A model generated the notes under the pieces. It was not told the origin of the DNA, searched no databases, and saw only the letters and a program-made list of their open reading frames with translations. Shown in pieces: positions 1 through 7,844 of a DNA stretch of 64,000 nt (the stretch's first letter is position 1; every line of letters starts with the position of its first letter). This DNA is from an uncultured Lachnospiraceae bacterium (GTDB taxonomy: Bacteria > Bacillota > Clostridia > Lachnospirales > Lachnospiraceae): contig CAQGLR010000016.1 of NCBI GenBank assembly GCA_948794795.1, positions 1 through 64,000 on the forward strand. Direction: 5' to 3'. Both the position numbers and the translations under genes were made by a program.

Positions 1-139
1 ACAGACTTTGCAGAAAAAGGCAAAATTTAAGATTTGTTTAAATTTTAAGATTTTTACAGTAAAGAATTTATGGTTGTTTCCTTTCAAAATTTGCAAGACA
101 TATATTCACTTTGATAAAGCCAGGCTGTAAATCTGCTTT

Positions 140-160
140 GAGTTTCCCAATTTTTTAATA
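140..160 (-). repeat. dispersed AT-rich intergenic motif, copy a
   Basis: Read on the minus strand this is TATTAAAAAATTGGGAAACTC. Near-identical copies lie at 1205-1224, 1262-1286, 47224-47247 and 61512-61532. The rest of 1-295 holds only AT-rich DNA with no convincing gene. Confidence 0.4.
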
Positions 161-295
161 CATAAGTATATTAGCTCTTGCAATGTTATATTAGATAAAA
201 AAAGGAAAAGCCATAGAAGCAGCTCTATCCCTCAATAGTTTATAGCATATAGCATTTTATAATGCGTCAGCCGTAGCTAGTGCGAGTAGTGGCGG

Positions 296-388
296 CTATT
301 TCTTTCCCTTAAAGATTGTGTAACACAATCCAACAAGGGCAACAATAAATATTCCAATCTGGATTAAATCCTGATATGTAACATACAT
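296..388 (-). CDS. small holin-like type I toxin (30 aa)
   Basis: This 30-residue peptide has a short polar N-terminus (MYVTYQDL), one hydrophobic helix (about residues 9-27) and a basic end (FKGKK). That layout matches the putative holin-like toxin family of Firmicutes, related to TxpA-type membrane toxins. The start at 388 is chosen because a strong AAGGAGGGCGG ribosome binding site lies just upstream. An in-frame extension to 520 exists but has no such site. The binding site lies in an inverted repeat (396-402 with 417-423), so translation may be occluded in the mRNA. No separate antitoxin gene is visible. Toxicity is inferred from family resemblance only. Confidence 0.6.
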   Translation of the reverse strand: MYVTYQDLIQIGIFIVALVGLCYTIFKGKK

Positions 389-395
389 TGTTACC

Positions 396-428
396 GCCCT
401 CCTTCCTCTCTGGTCTGGAGGGCTTTTT
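396..428 (+). terminator. plus-strand intrinsic terminator-like hairpin over the toxin RBS
   Basis: GCCCTCC (396-402) pairs with GGAGGGC (417-423) and is followed on the plus strand by TTTTT. On the minus strand the same stem buries the toxin ribosome binding site. A plus-strand RNA ending here would be antisense to the toxin mRNA, as in type I toxin-antitoxin pairs. No good plus-strand promoter was identified. Confidence 0.45.
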
Positions 429-541
429 AAAACCTTCTGGAAGTTACAGGAAGGGTAAAGCCGCCTTGGCTCTATGGTTTCCCACATTGACAATATATAA
501 CATTTTTCACAGCCTGGCAATTATTCCATGGTTTCATATTT

Positions 542-620
542 TAACTGTATTTTACAGTGGTTTCTAATATTTCCATATATTTTTCCAGTTCTTCAATCTT
601 TTTCTATTGCCTGCTGTTTT
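542..620 (-). pseudogene. possible C-terminal remnant of a MerR-type regulator
   Basis: One minus-strand frame reads IEELEKYMEILETTVKYS then stop, resembling the C-terminal dimerisation helix of MerR-family regulators. Stops lie just upstream in that frame, so no full gene is present. The match is short and could be chance. Confidence 0.2.
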
Positions 621-668
621 CATTTTTTAAAAGCTGTCAGTTATATTTAAAGTAATTATATACATCAG

Positions 669-1055
669 TTATGAAAGCTTCTTATTTGTCTTTTCCTGGA
701 ATTTTTCATTCTCAACTATAAAACGCTCATGTATACCTTTACCTATAAGCCCTTTACTATCATATGCCTCTACTTTAAATACCAGTTTTCTTCCCTCTAT
801 TCCAATAAGTTCACTGTCACATGTAATTTTCATTCCAACAGGAGAAGAAGCAATATGCTCTATTTCCACTTTTGTACCAACACTTCCACACCCTTCATTT
901 AAGTGTGGCATAACACTTGTAAATGCTGTTTTCTCCATAAGTGCAAGCATTGCTGGTGTTGCAAATACATCCATTACACCACTCCCCATGTTTTTAGCTG
1001 TAAGTTCCTGTGTTACAGTAATTTCCTGGTGTCCTTTTATTCCTGTTTCTAACAT
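669..1055 (-). CDS. FlK-like acyl-CoA thioesterase family protein
   Basis: This 128-residue protein has the hotdog thioesterase pattern of the fluoroacetyl-CoA thioesterase (FlK) family. It shows TAKNMGSG followed by VFATPAMLALMEKTA near residues 20-46, then the GTKVEIEHIASSPVGM strand-turn region around residues 60-75. Family members hydrolyse small acyl-CoA thioesters; the substrate here cannot be read from sequence. The GGAGG site at 1062-1066 supports the start. It appears to be a single gene, with only a short possible remnant upstream. Confidence 0.8.
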   Translation of the reverse strand: MLETGIKGHQEITVTQELTAKNMGSGVMDVFATPAMLALMEKTAFTSVMPHLNEGCGSVGTKVEIEHIASSPVGMKITCDSELIGIEGRKLVFKVEAYDSKGLIGKGIHERFIVENEKFQEKTNKKLS

Positions 1056-1087
1056 TTTAATCCTCCATTTCTAAAATTATATATCTT

Positions 1088-1195
1088 TTAACTTATTTTT
1101 CCAGCGCTGACAATACTAAACCCAGCCCCATAACCATTAAGTTTGTCTAATTTCCAATTTTCATCCTTTAATACTCCATCCAGAACTTCGTGCAT
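1088..1195 (-). pseudogene. 35-aa ORF, possible gene fragment
   Basis: A short open frame (MHEVLDGVLKDENWK..., ending SAGKIS) sits between the thioesterase gene and a copy of the dispersed AT-rich motif. It has no ribosome binding site. The sequence looks protein-like but I do not recognise it. It may be the 3' remnant of a larger gene. Confidence 0.2.
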
Positions 1196-1204
1196 GTTTA
1201 TTTT

Positions 1205-1224
1205 AAATTTCCCAATTTTTTAAA
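1205..1224 (-). repeat. dispersed AT-rich intergenic motif, copy b
   Basis: Minus strand: TTTAAAAAATTGGGAAATTT. Same core as the copies at 140-160, 1262-1286, 47224-47247 and 61512-61532. Confidence 0.35.
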
Positions 1225-1261
1225 TTATACAAAGGCTATATTCTCTGGCAAAATACTTGTA

Positions 1262-1286
1262 TATTAAAAAAATGGTAAAACTCAAA
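1262..1286 (+). repeat. dispersed AT-rich intergenic motif, copy c
   Basis: Plus strand: TATTAAAAAAATGG followed by TAAAACTCAAA. It lies just downstream of the stop of the 206-aa gene on the opposite strand. Confidence 0.35.
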
Positions 1287-1290
1287 ATAC

Positions 1291-1911
1291 TTATATATTA
1301 TCAATAAACAGCTCTTTAAAGTATGGAAGCTGGCATATCCAGTCACAAAATACATGCCATTCATCAAGTTTATGGTCTTTCCTTGCCTTGTAGATTGATA
1401 CTGCATTTTCATAAGAAAATGTACATGTCCGCATCTGGTTATAACTTTCTGGCAAAAGCTGTATAATACTATACCACAAATCTTTATCATTTGTTTTTAT
1501 ATAATCCTGGCGTATATTTTCAAGTGCCAGCAACAGGCTTTCCATATGTACCATAGCAGCAGGAACCATGTGGTCTGTACTAAAATCACTTAATTCAAAT
1601 GGCTTGCTATGTATTTTATGCATTGTACTTGTAGAATTAGCTACAGTACCTACTTTGTATGTATCATATTCTTTCCACCAGTAAATTGGTGCTGTTATAT
1701 CAACAGAAATAAAAACCTGCCTTATAAATTTACGGTGGTCACTGCCCGCACGGCAAAGTTTCTTTGCAAGTTTTAAATCATTTCCACCAAATACAAAATT
1801 GCCCTGTCCATCTGTATAACTGTCATACCTGTCCCAGCTATTAAGAGGGTTTCTTGCACCACGCATAGCATTTTCAAAGTTCATTACACTTGTTCTTTCA
1901 AGCTTAATCAT
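1291..1911 (-). CDS. conserved protein, distant ThyX-like possibility
   Basis: This 206-residue protein has a conserved N-terminal block (MNFENAMRGARNPLNSWDRYDS) and a striking central block (HRKFIRQVFISVDITAPIYW, then WKEYDTYKVGTVANSTSTMHK). I recognise it as a conserved protein of Lachnospiraceae genomes and phages. The arginine-rich centre followed by a Ser/Thr-rich substrate-like loop resembles flavin-dependent thymidylate synthase (ThyX), but the canonical RHRxxSxxxxSxR signature is not present. A ThyX call is therefore speculative. The start at 1911 is preceded by GGAGG at a good distance. It lies 18 bases downstream of the 76-aa gene and is probably cotranscribed with it. Confidence 0.6.
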   Translation of the reverse strand: MIKLERTSVMNFENAMRGARNPLNSWDRYDSYTDGQGNFVFGGNDLKLAKKLCRAGSDHRKFIRQVFISVDITAPIYWWKEYDTYKVGTVANSTSTMHKIHSKPFELSDFSTDHMVPAAMVHMESLLLALENIRQDYIKTNDKDLWYSIIQLLPESYNQMRTCTFSYENAVSIYKARKDHKLDEWHVFCDWICQLPYFKELFIDNI

Positions 1912-1929
1912 ATACCAGCCTCCATATAT

Positions 1930-2160
1930 CTATTCATCAAACTCTACAATTACATAATACCCTCTTTCATTATGTTCAACATTTTTTACAATCCCGTTAC
2001 TTGATTTAATCCTCTCGTTAACTTTATAGCAGCCAGACATTGCTACTGCAGGGTCAATTATATAACTATAGTTAAGTGCCGTCTTTTTTTCACTTACATG
2101 TACTTCGTCACCTGCTTTTACAAGTCCTGGACGCTCCATTTTAAAAGTTATTTCACGCAT
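1930..2160 (-). CDS. small conserved hypothetical protein (76 aa)
   Basis: I do not recognise a family. The sequence (MREITFKMERPGLVKAGDEV..., ending YYVIVEFDE) looks like a small all-beta domain of SH3-like type with alternating hydrophobic residues and no membrane segment or signal peptide. A GAAAGG site precedes the start. It sits 21 bases after the J-domain gene and 18 bases before the 206-aa gene, so the three are likely cotranscribed. Confidence 0.55.
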   Translation of the reverse strand: MREITFKMERPGLVKAGDEVHVSEKKTALNYSYIIDPAVAMSGCYKVNERIKSSNGIVKNVEHNERGYYVIVEFDE

Positions 2161-2181
2161 TTTATAACCAGCCTTTCAAAT

Positions 2182-2874
2182 TTAGTATGGGGGATAATAA
2201 TATCCCATATTACAGCACATGCTTCCTCCCATACAGATATTACACACCATATACATCATGCACATCCTTGTACACATACTGCTTCCAGAACCAGCTGGTG
2301 TGCCATATGGGCTCTGCATGCTCTGGTACCACATCCCGCCTGATTCAAGCTGTTGTACAAGCTGTAAAAACTGTGGGTTCTGTGGTTCAAGTGCCACTGC
2401 CTGTTTTGCATGTTCCATTGCAAGGATATTATTACCAATCCCAGCATTGGCTATTGAACTAAGATAATACCACTGGCCGTTCTTTTCCTTAATCTGTGCA
2501 AGTACATTCAGTGCTTCCCTGTAATACCTGCTGTTTATATAATTGGCCGCTGCCTTTAAATGCATAGAATTCTCATCCTGGTAAGAAAAATCCTGTCCGC
2601 CCATACCTTGTCCTGTATAAGAATATCCTGTACCAAAACCGCCTGCATATCCTCCACCAAAACTGCTGCCGCCATAAAACCCATTTTCTTTTTCATCCAT
2701 TATCTGTTTATATGCCTGCTGTATCTCCTTAAAACGTTCCTCCGCCTGTATTTTATTGGGATTGTTAATATTAGCATCAGGATGGTATTTCCTGCTTAAA
2801 TTCCTATATGCTCTTTTTATTTCATCGGAAGAAGCAGACCTGCTAATTCCAAGCACCTGGTATGGGTCATTCAT
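2182..2874 (-). CDS. J-domain (DnaJ-like) protein with Cys/Met-rich tail
   Basis: Residues 1-65 form a J domain with the HPD motif at residues 31-33, which stimulates Hsp70 ATPase activity. A Gly/Tyr/Ser-rich linker follows, then a TPR-like helical region, and a C-terminal tail unusually rich in Cys and Met (MCTRMCMMYMVCNICMG). The zinc-finger and substrate-binding domains of true DnaJ are missing, so this is a dedicated co-chaperone. The start at 2874 has GGAGAG six bases upstream. A start at 2895 would give a 4-base ATGA overlap with the DUF5685 gene but lacks a binding site. The Cys/Met tail suggests metal binding or lipid attachment, which is inference. Confidence 0.8.
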   Translation of the reverse strand: MNDPYQVLGISRSASSDEIKRAYRNLSRKYHPDANINNPNKIQAEERFKEIQQAYKQIMDEKENGFYGGSSFGGGYAGGFGTGYSYTGQGMGGQDFSYQDENSMHLKAAANYINSRYYREALNVLAQIKEKNGQWYYLSSIANAGIGNNILAMEHAKQAVALEPQNPQFLQLVQQLESGGMWYQSMQSPYGTPAGSGSSMCTRMCMMYMVCNICMGGSMCCNMGYYYPPY

Positions 2875-2891
2875 ATTTCTCTCCAATCTTA

Positions 2892-3716
2892 TCATGAAAA
2901 GTGTTTATTTTTTATACATTCATACCTGCACCAAACACCTGAATAAATAATATTTCTTAATATCCCAACATTCTGTACAACAGGAAGGCGCTCAAATGCT
3001 TTACCAGCTTCAGACATCATCATAAGCAATATCTTGTATATCTCTTCACGCGTAATGCAGACATCCCTGGCGGCCAGAAACGGATTATAACAATTTTTCT
3101 TTTTATCCTCTTCCATATCTTCATATGCATCCATAAGATAAATAAACTTTCCAAGAAAATATCCCATTCTCCTTAAATCCCCCGCCCACTCATCATTATG
3201 GCACACAAAAATTCCAGCACAGATATCACCAAAACAGCCCGCTGTATAATCAATGCTGCTGCAATTCATTTTCTCAGCAGCAGCAAGCTTCTGAAGGCTT
3301 CTTTTGATGTTCTGTGCCTTATGTGGGTATTTTTTTATTACTTTAAATGCTTTATTCATAAGCAGCTTTCCATATCCCGCTTTCAAAAACTTATGCTCGT
3401 CTTTCCAGTCATCTATACATTTATAATATGCCAGCAGGATATTCATATCTGCTGCATATTTTGTATAAACTGACTGTTTAGACAAGTGCTTATGTGCAGG
3501 ATGCGCCACACATCTTACATTTTGTACTGAAATCCCTGGCTCATACAAAGCAGATAAAAGCATACATAAAAATGTCATATCATAAGTTAAAGACAACTGC
3601 CCTGTAAAACCATAGTTACCTCCAAGACAACTGCACAGTCCGCAGTAATAAGCCCTGTATTCCCTTAATTCACGCACTTTCAACTCATCATTGCAGGGGA
3701 TGACATACCCAAACAA
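2892..3716 (-). CDS. DUF5685 family protein
   Basis: This 274-residue protein matches DUF5685: MFGYVIPCNDELKVRELREY at the N-terminus, then YYCGLCSCLGGNYG, and helical segments with conserved acidic residues (LLAYYKCIDDWKDE, YLMDAYEDMEEDKKK). The overall helical, Asp-rich pattern recalls prenyltransferase-like helical bundles, but the function is unknown. The start is TTG at 3716 with AGGAG nine bases upstream. It lies 5 bases after the zinc-ribbon gene and abuts the J-domain gene, so the three proteins likely act together. The role of this conserved neighbourhood is not established to my knowledge. Confidence 0.8.
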   Translation of the reverse strand: MFGYVIPCNDELKVRELREYRAYYCGLCSCLGGNYGFTGQLSLTYDMTFLCMLLSALYEPGISVQNVRCVAHPAHKHLSKQSVYTKYAADMNILLAYYKCIDDWKDEHKFLKAGYGKLLMNKAFKVIKKYPHKAQNIKRSLQKLAAAEKMNCSSIDYTAGCFGDICAGIFVCHNDEWAGDLRRMGYFLGKFIYLMDAYEDMEEDKKKNCYNPFLAARDVCITREEIYKILLMMMSEAGKAFERLPVVQNVGILRNIIYSGVWCRYECIKNKHFS

Positions 3717-3721
3717 CTGCC

Positions 3722-4129
3722 TCAGCTCCTTTTTATAAATTCAGTATGGCACTTAGGGCAGGTAATTGCAATACGCCCTTTTCCTTTTGGCACCCTTATG
3801 CTCTGCCTGCACTGCGGGCATTTGTAAATATGGTGTGTCTTGCGCTGCTGCATATGGCTTATCTGGCGTGCAATAAAAAATTTCACCCCATTGTGGTATC
3901 TCATATACCTTTCATTCTCTGCATATCTTTTGTTATGGTTTCTTGACAGTATGCGGAAATAAGCATACATAATTGCAGTAACTGACAGTATATTTAACAA
4001 AAGATGCACAAAAGGAATTTTTATAAACATTTCAATAACAACCATTATAAGGGCACTAAAAACCAGAAAATTAGTAAACTGGTCAATACCGTACCTGCCC
4101 TGCATAAACCTTGCTAATCTTTCTCTCAT
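3722..4129 (-). CDS. membrane protein with C-terminal zinc ribbon
   Basis: From the start at 4129 (GAGGGA just upstream) the 135-residue product begins MRERLARFMQGRYGIDQFTN. It has two hydrophobic segments (about residues 20-62) and a cytoplasmic tail ending in a zinc ribbon with two CPxC motifs (CPQCRQSIRVPKGKGRIAIT then CPKCHTEF). Starts further upstream extend to 4246 but lack a binding site. It is the first gene of the DUF5685 / J-domain operon. The topology suggests a membrane anchor for a small metal-binding domain; the function is unknown. Confidence 0.75.
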   Translation of the reverse strand: MRERLARFMQGRYGIDQFTNFLVFSALIMVVIEMFIKIPFVHLLLNILSVTAIMYAYFRILSRNHNKRYAENERYMRYHNGVKFFIARQISHMQQRKTHHIYKCPQCRQSIRVPKGKGRIAITCPKCHTEFIKRS

Positions 4130-4289
4130 AAAATCCCTCATTTCTACACATATAATGCGTATGCCTGGATATACAGTACACTCAATTCTATATCTAATAA
4201 TTGTAAAACATTTTTCAGAAAATACAATGTAGTAATTTATGAACAATTATAAAATATCTATAAAATATAACAATTATAATTATATATTT

Positions 4290-4319
4290 TTTATAATTGC
4301 ATTTTTATATTTTATGCAA
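4290..4319 (-). promoter_or_regulatory. candidate promoter for the zinc-ribbon/DUF5685/J-domain operon
   Basis: On the minus strand TTGCAT (4319-4314), an 18-base spacer and TATAAA (4295-4290) form a plausible sigma-A promoter about 155 bases upstream of the zinc-ribbon gene. The surrounding DNA is very AT-rich, so this is tentative. Confidence 0.3.
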
Positions 4320-4331
4320 ACCTGCCAAATA

Positions 4332-6008
4332 TTACTGGTTATTTTGTATACTTGTACTATTGTCTGTATTATTTCCGGCAGATACAAACTCATATGAAGA
4401 AAGATAACTAATTCCATCTTCTGAAGGTTCATAAGACACTTTTATTGTATCACCTGCATTAATTTTTATAAGCTGTTCATTATCCTCAAACCTCTGTTTA
4501 TATACATTATGGCTGGTATCTTTAATATAAACAACTGTACCATCATCTGTATTTATAAATTGTATATCTGAAACGGTAATTACAGATGTTTCAGGTTCTG
4601 CTTCTATACTGCCCGCAGAAGCCCCGCCTTTTGTTTTAAGAAGTTTTTTATAACTTGCAAATACCTCATTCTGTGTTGTAGCTGTTGCTACAATATTATA
4701 TTGTTCAACATTTACCATTGCATACATTTTCACAAGACCGCCATCATCTTTAAGTATCATTATATAAGTAGGAACCCCTGCAACATTTATAAGGCTTGGA
4801 AATGCTGCATCATATCCTTTTTCCTGTACTTCACCCTCTGCTGCTGCCATTGCAGAATGTTCCTCTGCACCTGATACTTTATAATATTTTGCCTCTGATG
4901 TACGCTGGTTCATCATTACAAAACCTATATTTGACTGGTCACCATTTACAGATGTCACACCTGTATAAATCCATACATCATCACCTATAATTTTATATCC
5001 AAAATCATCTGTAACCTGCCTGCAGTTCTTCTGGCCAAATACACTGTTAATAAAACCACCTGACAATGTACCAAACCAGTTATATTTATCACATAAAAGA
5101 TGGCCATTGTACACATTATCAACCCATGAAGGTATATTATCCTTATTATAATAACTACATGACCCATCTACAGGATTACACATAATAATACCATTTACAT
5201 CCATTCCGCCAAAAAGTCCAACACGGGCAGATACTGTAGGGCAGATATAGTATGGCTGTCCCTCGTCATCAATTTCAAAATAATACCCAGATATTATTTT
5301 TGTTGGATATTTAAGCTGTACATGACGCATAAGGTTATAATTAAAATATGCAGAAGGGACATATTTCATCCCCTGTTCAAGCTCAACATATTCAGCGTTT
5401 GAATTAACGGGATTAACCTTTACATAACCTGGAATACCTTTATCACGGTTATTCCACCATTTAAAGAAACTTGCATATTTCAGTGCAGATACTTTATATG
5501 GCGACTTTTGTATGCTTATCTGTGTATAATCCTTTTCTACTTCATACTGGCTTACAACTTCTGACAGTGAACCAATCTTCCTGTTTCCAAAAATCCTTGC
5601 ACTTTCTGTATCCATAAGAGCAAGGTCTGTTATCTGTTCTGTTTCTTCAAGGTCAGATGCAAAATCTTTGTTCTCCACTTTTATAAGTGATGCATATTTC
5701 TTTGCCCTTAATAAAGGTGAACTAATAATACTTCCAGCAACTGCTACAAGTACAAGGACCGCTGCAAGCACCGCAAACATCTTACTTATAAATGGAAGAT
5801 AATTAAAATTTTTAATCTTTTTATTTTTATCAAACTTATACCTGATACTGTTAATTGCAAATATCAGCCCAAGTATTATACATACTGCAACCGCCCCTGT
5901 CCAGAACGAGGATTTGTGTATATTTATTGCTGGGTAATTTATATAATAATATCCTCCAATAAATATAAAAAATACAATTAACAGTAACGCATATATTTTT
6001 TTCTTCAT
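4332..6008 (-). CDS. large membrane-anchored conserved protein
   Basis: This 558-residue protein starts with three hydrophobic segments (about residues 5-25, 37-53 and 75-97). A large, probably extracytoplasmic region follows with WWNNRDKGIPGYVKVNP and repeated Tyr-rich beta motifs. The C-terminus is a small beta domain (SVITVSDIQFINTDDGTVVY) and a polar tail. The pattern fits a conserved Lachnospiraceae membrane protein of unknown function. GGAGG precedes the start. It follows pncB by 20 bases on the same strand, so the two are probably cotranscribed, but no functional tie to NAD salvage is visible. Confidence 0.6.
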   Translation of the reverse strand: MKKKIYALLLIVFFIFIGGYYYINYPAINIHKSSFWTGAVAVCIILGLIFAINSIRYKFDKNKKIKNFNYLPFISKMFAVLAAVLVLVAVAGSIISSPLLRAKKYASLIKVENKDFASDLEETEQITDLALMDTESARIFGNRKIGSLSEVVSQYEVEKDYTQISIQKSPYKVSALKYASFFKWWNNRDKGIPGYVKVNPVNSNAEYVELEQGMKYVPSAYFNYNLMRHVQLKYPTKIISGYYFEIDDEGQPYYICPTVSARVGLFGGMDVNGIIMCNPVDGSCSYYNKDNIPSWVDNVYNGHLLCDKYNWFGTLSGGFINSVFGQKNCRQVTDDFGYKIIGDDVWIYTGVTSVNGDQSNIGFVMMNQRTSEAKYYKVSGAEEHSAMAAAEGEVQEKGYDAAFPSLINVAGVPTYIMILKDDGGLVKMYAMVNVEQYNIVATATTQNEVFASYKKLLKTKGGASAGSIEAEPETSVITVSDIQFINTDDGTVVYIKDTSHNVYKQRFEDNEQLIKINAGDTIKVSYEPSEDGISYLSSYEFVSAGNNTDNSTSIQNNQ

Positions 6009-6028
6009 ATCCAGCCTCCATGCTGTTT

Positions 6029-7480
6029 TTATTCCCTGACAGATGCCAGCAGTTCCCGTTTCATTTCATAATAAGCAGGTGTCATATCAAGATAATGTTT
6101 ATGTGGATTTTCAAAACGCTGCTCTTCTACCCATATTTCATTATCCATCTGGTTTTTAACATACCCTGCAATTTCCTGTACACTCTTTTTTGTACCTGTA
6201 AACTTTCCACCATCAAATACCTGTTTCTGCAGGTTTACAAACCTGCATCCCTTAAAACTTCTTTTCTTCCATGGCTTAAGCGGGTCTATATAAGGGACTT
6301 CTTCCAAACCTTCAATAACTTCATCATATTTTGCTATTATATCCGCTATTGCTTTATTATTTTCATCATAAACCCTGTAAATTTTCTTAAGCCCTGGATT
6401 AGTAATTTTCTCTATATTTTCAGAAACTTTTATCCTTGGCTCAAATATACCATCTCTTTCTACAGCAGATATTTTGTATACTGCACCAAATACTGGCTCT
6501 GATTTAGATGTAATAAGCCTTTCACCAACACCAAAGCTGTCAATACATGCCCCCTGTGTTATAAGTGACTGTATTGTAAATTCATCAAGGCTGTTTGAAG
6601 CAACTATTATACAGTCAGAAAGCCCTGCATCATCAAGCATTTTCCTTGCCTTTTTGGATAAATATGCAAGGTCCCCGCTGTCGAGCCTTATACCTTTAAG
6701 ACGCTTACCCATTGGCTCAAGGACTTCTTTAGCTGTCCTTATTGCATTTGGTATGCCGCTTCTTAATACATCATATGTGTCAACTAATAATACTGTCATA
6801 TCAGGATATGTTCCAGCATATTTTTTAAACGCAGTAAATTCATCCTGGTAAAACATCACCCAGCTATGTGCCATAGTCCCGCTTACTGGTATTCCAAACA
6901 TCTGCCCTGCAAGTACAGTTGCTGTTGATGATGCCCCGCCAATAAACGCTGCCCTTGCACCATATACAGCAGCATCCATATTGTGTGCCCTGCGTGCACC
7001 AAAGTCAGATATAAGCCTCTCACCTGCTGCATAACATATCCTTCTTGTCTTGGTTGCTATAAGTGACTGATGGTTCACTTCAAGAAGTATTGCTGTTTCT
7101 ACAATCTGTGCATCAATTAATGGCGCAATAACTGTAATTACTGGTTCATCAGGATACATTACTGTCCCTTCTTCAAATGCATATATATCACCTTTAAATT
7201 TAAAATCTTTGAGATAATCCAGGAATTTTTCGTCAAATATGCCAAAGCTTCGTAAATAAGCGATGTCTTCATTATCAAAATGAAGATTTTCAATATACTC
7301 TATAATCTGCTCCAGTCCTGCAAATATTGAAAAACCCCCTTTATCTGGGTTATTACGGTAAAAGACATCAAAAACTACTCTCGAACCTGTATCATCCCCT
7401 TCAAAATAACCATTACTCATTGTAAGTTCATATAAATCCATTACCATACTTAAATTTCTTGCTTCATTCTGTGTTTTCAT
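6029..7480 (-). CDS. pncB: nicotinate phosphoribosyltransferase
   Basis: This 483-residue protein is the first step of the Preiss-Handler NAD salvage route, converting nicotinate and PRPP to nicotinate mononucleotide. Recognisable blocks are the N-terminal MDLYELTMSNGYF, the substrate region DFGARRAHNMDAAVYGARAA, AHSWVMFYQDE, the VDTYD block, and RLDSGDLAYLSKKARK with the phosphate-binding region after it. Length and motif order are those of a full enzyme. GGGAG precedes the ATG. It lies upstream of the 558-aa membrane protein and downstream of a palindrome at 7555-7593. Confidence 0.95.
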   Translation of the reverse strand: MKTQNEARNLSMVMDLYELTMSNGYFEGDDTGSRVVFDVFYRNNPDKGGFSIFAGLEQIIEYIENLHFDNEDIAYLRSFGIFDEKFLDYLKDFKFKGDIYAFEEGTVMYPDEPVITVIAPLIDAQIVETAILLEVNHQSLIATKTRRICYAAGERLISDFGARRAHNMDAAVYGARAAFIGGASSTATVLAGQMFGIPVSGTMAHSWVMFYQDEFTAFKKYAGTYPDMTVLLVDTYDVLRSGIPNAIRTAKEVLEPMGKRLKGIRLDSGDLAYLSKKARKMLDDAGLSDCIIVASNSLDEFTIQSLITQGACIDSFGVGERLITSKSEPVFGAVYKISAVERDGIFEPRIKVSENIEKITNPGLKKIYRVYDENNKAIADIIAKYDEVIEGLEEVPYIDPLKPWKKRSFKGCRFVNLQKQVFDGGKFTGTKKSVQEIAGYVKNQMDNEIWVEEQRFENPHKHYLDMTPAYYEMKRELLASVRE

Positions 7481-7554
7481 AAATCTGCTCCCTTGTTTTT
7501 GCTAATATATACTATATAATGCCATATACTGTAAACTTTGTAAAATAAATATGC

Positions 7555-7593
7555 TATAAACTATTTTAGAAAGTTTTTAGAAAATAGTTTATA
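7555..7593. repeat. 13-bp perfect palindrome in the pncB leader
   Basis: TATAAACTATTTT (7555-7567) and its exact complement AAAATAGTTTATA (7581-7593) flank 13 bases. The adjoining 17-mer ATATGCTATAAACTATT (7549-7565) recurs exactly on the opposite strand at 236-252. It could be an operator, a transcript hairpin or a degenerate repeat. Confidence 0.35.
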
Positions 7594-7649
7594 ACATATA
7601 ACTTGTAAAGCACAAATATGGTTAAATTTAAAAATTGAATAATTAAAAA

Positions 7650-7844
7650 CTAACCAATAACTGAATTTAACTTCTCTATTGCAATATCAATGTCAATTCC
7701 ATGTATATTACATGCCTGTTCTAATGTTTCCCTGGCTGAAGAAGGGCATCTTATACAGCCAAGACCCATTTCATTAAATGCTTCCACTGTTTCTGGATGG
7801 TATTGTAATATAGCTCCAATTAATGAATATTTTGAAATAACCAT
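7650..7844 (-). CDS. DUF1858 domain protein (redox-disulfide domain)
   Basis: This 64-residue protein matches the DUF1858 / hybrid-cluster-associated redox-disulfide domain: a helical fold beginning SLIGAILQYHPETVEAF, a conserved CxxC pair (GLGCIRCPSS near residues 29-34), and a closing EQACNIHGID helix. The domain is usually a small stand-alone protein or is fused to redox enzymes; the CxxC could bind metal or form a disulfide. A ribosome binding site of the AGGAC type precedes the start. It lies upstream of pncB, separated by about 170 bases containing a palindrome, so it may be a separate transcript. Confidence 0.85.
   Translation of the reverse strand: MVISKYSLIGAILQYHPETVEAFNEMGLGCIRCPSSARETLEQACNIHGIDIDIAIEKLNSVIG

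Noticed and set aside
1236..1490. 84-codon minus-strand ORF overlapping the 206-aa gene
   Set aside because: Overlaps a better-supported gene in another frame and shows no protein-like conservation signals.
6020..6502. Plus-strand 160-codon ORF opposite pncB
   Set aside because: It is a shadow of pncB with low-complexity Phe/Ile/Tyr content and no ribosome binding site.
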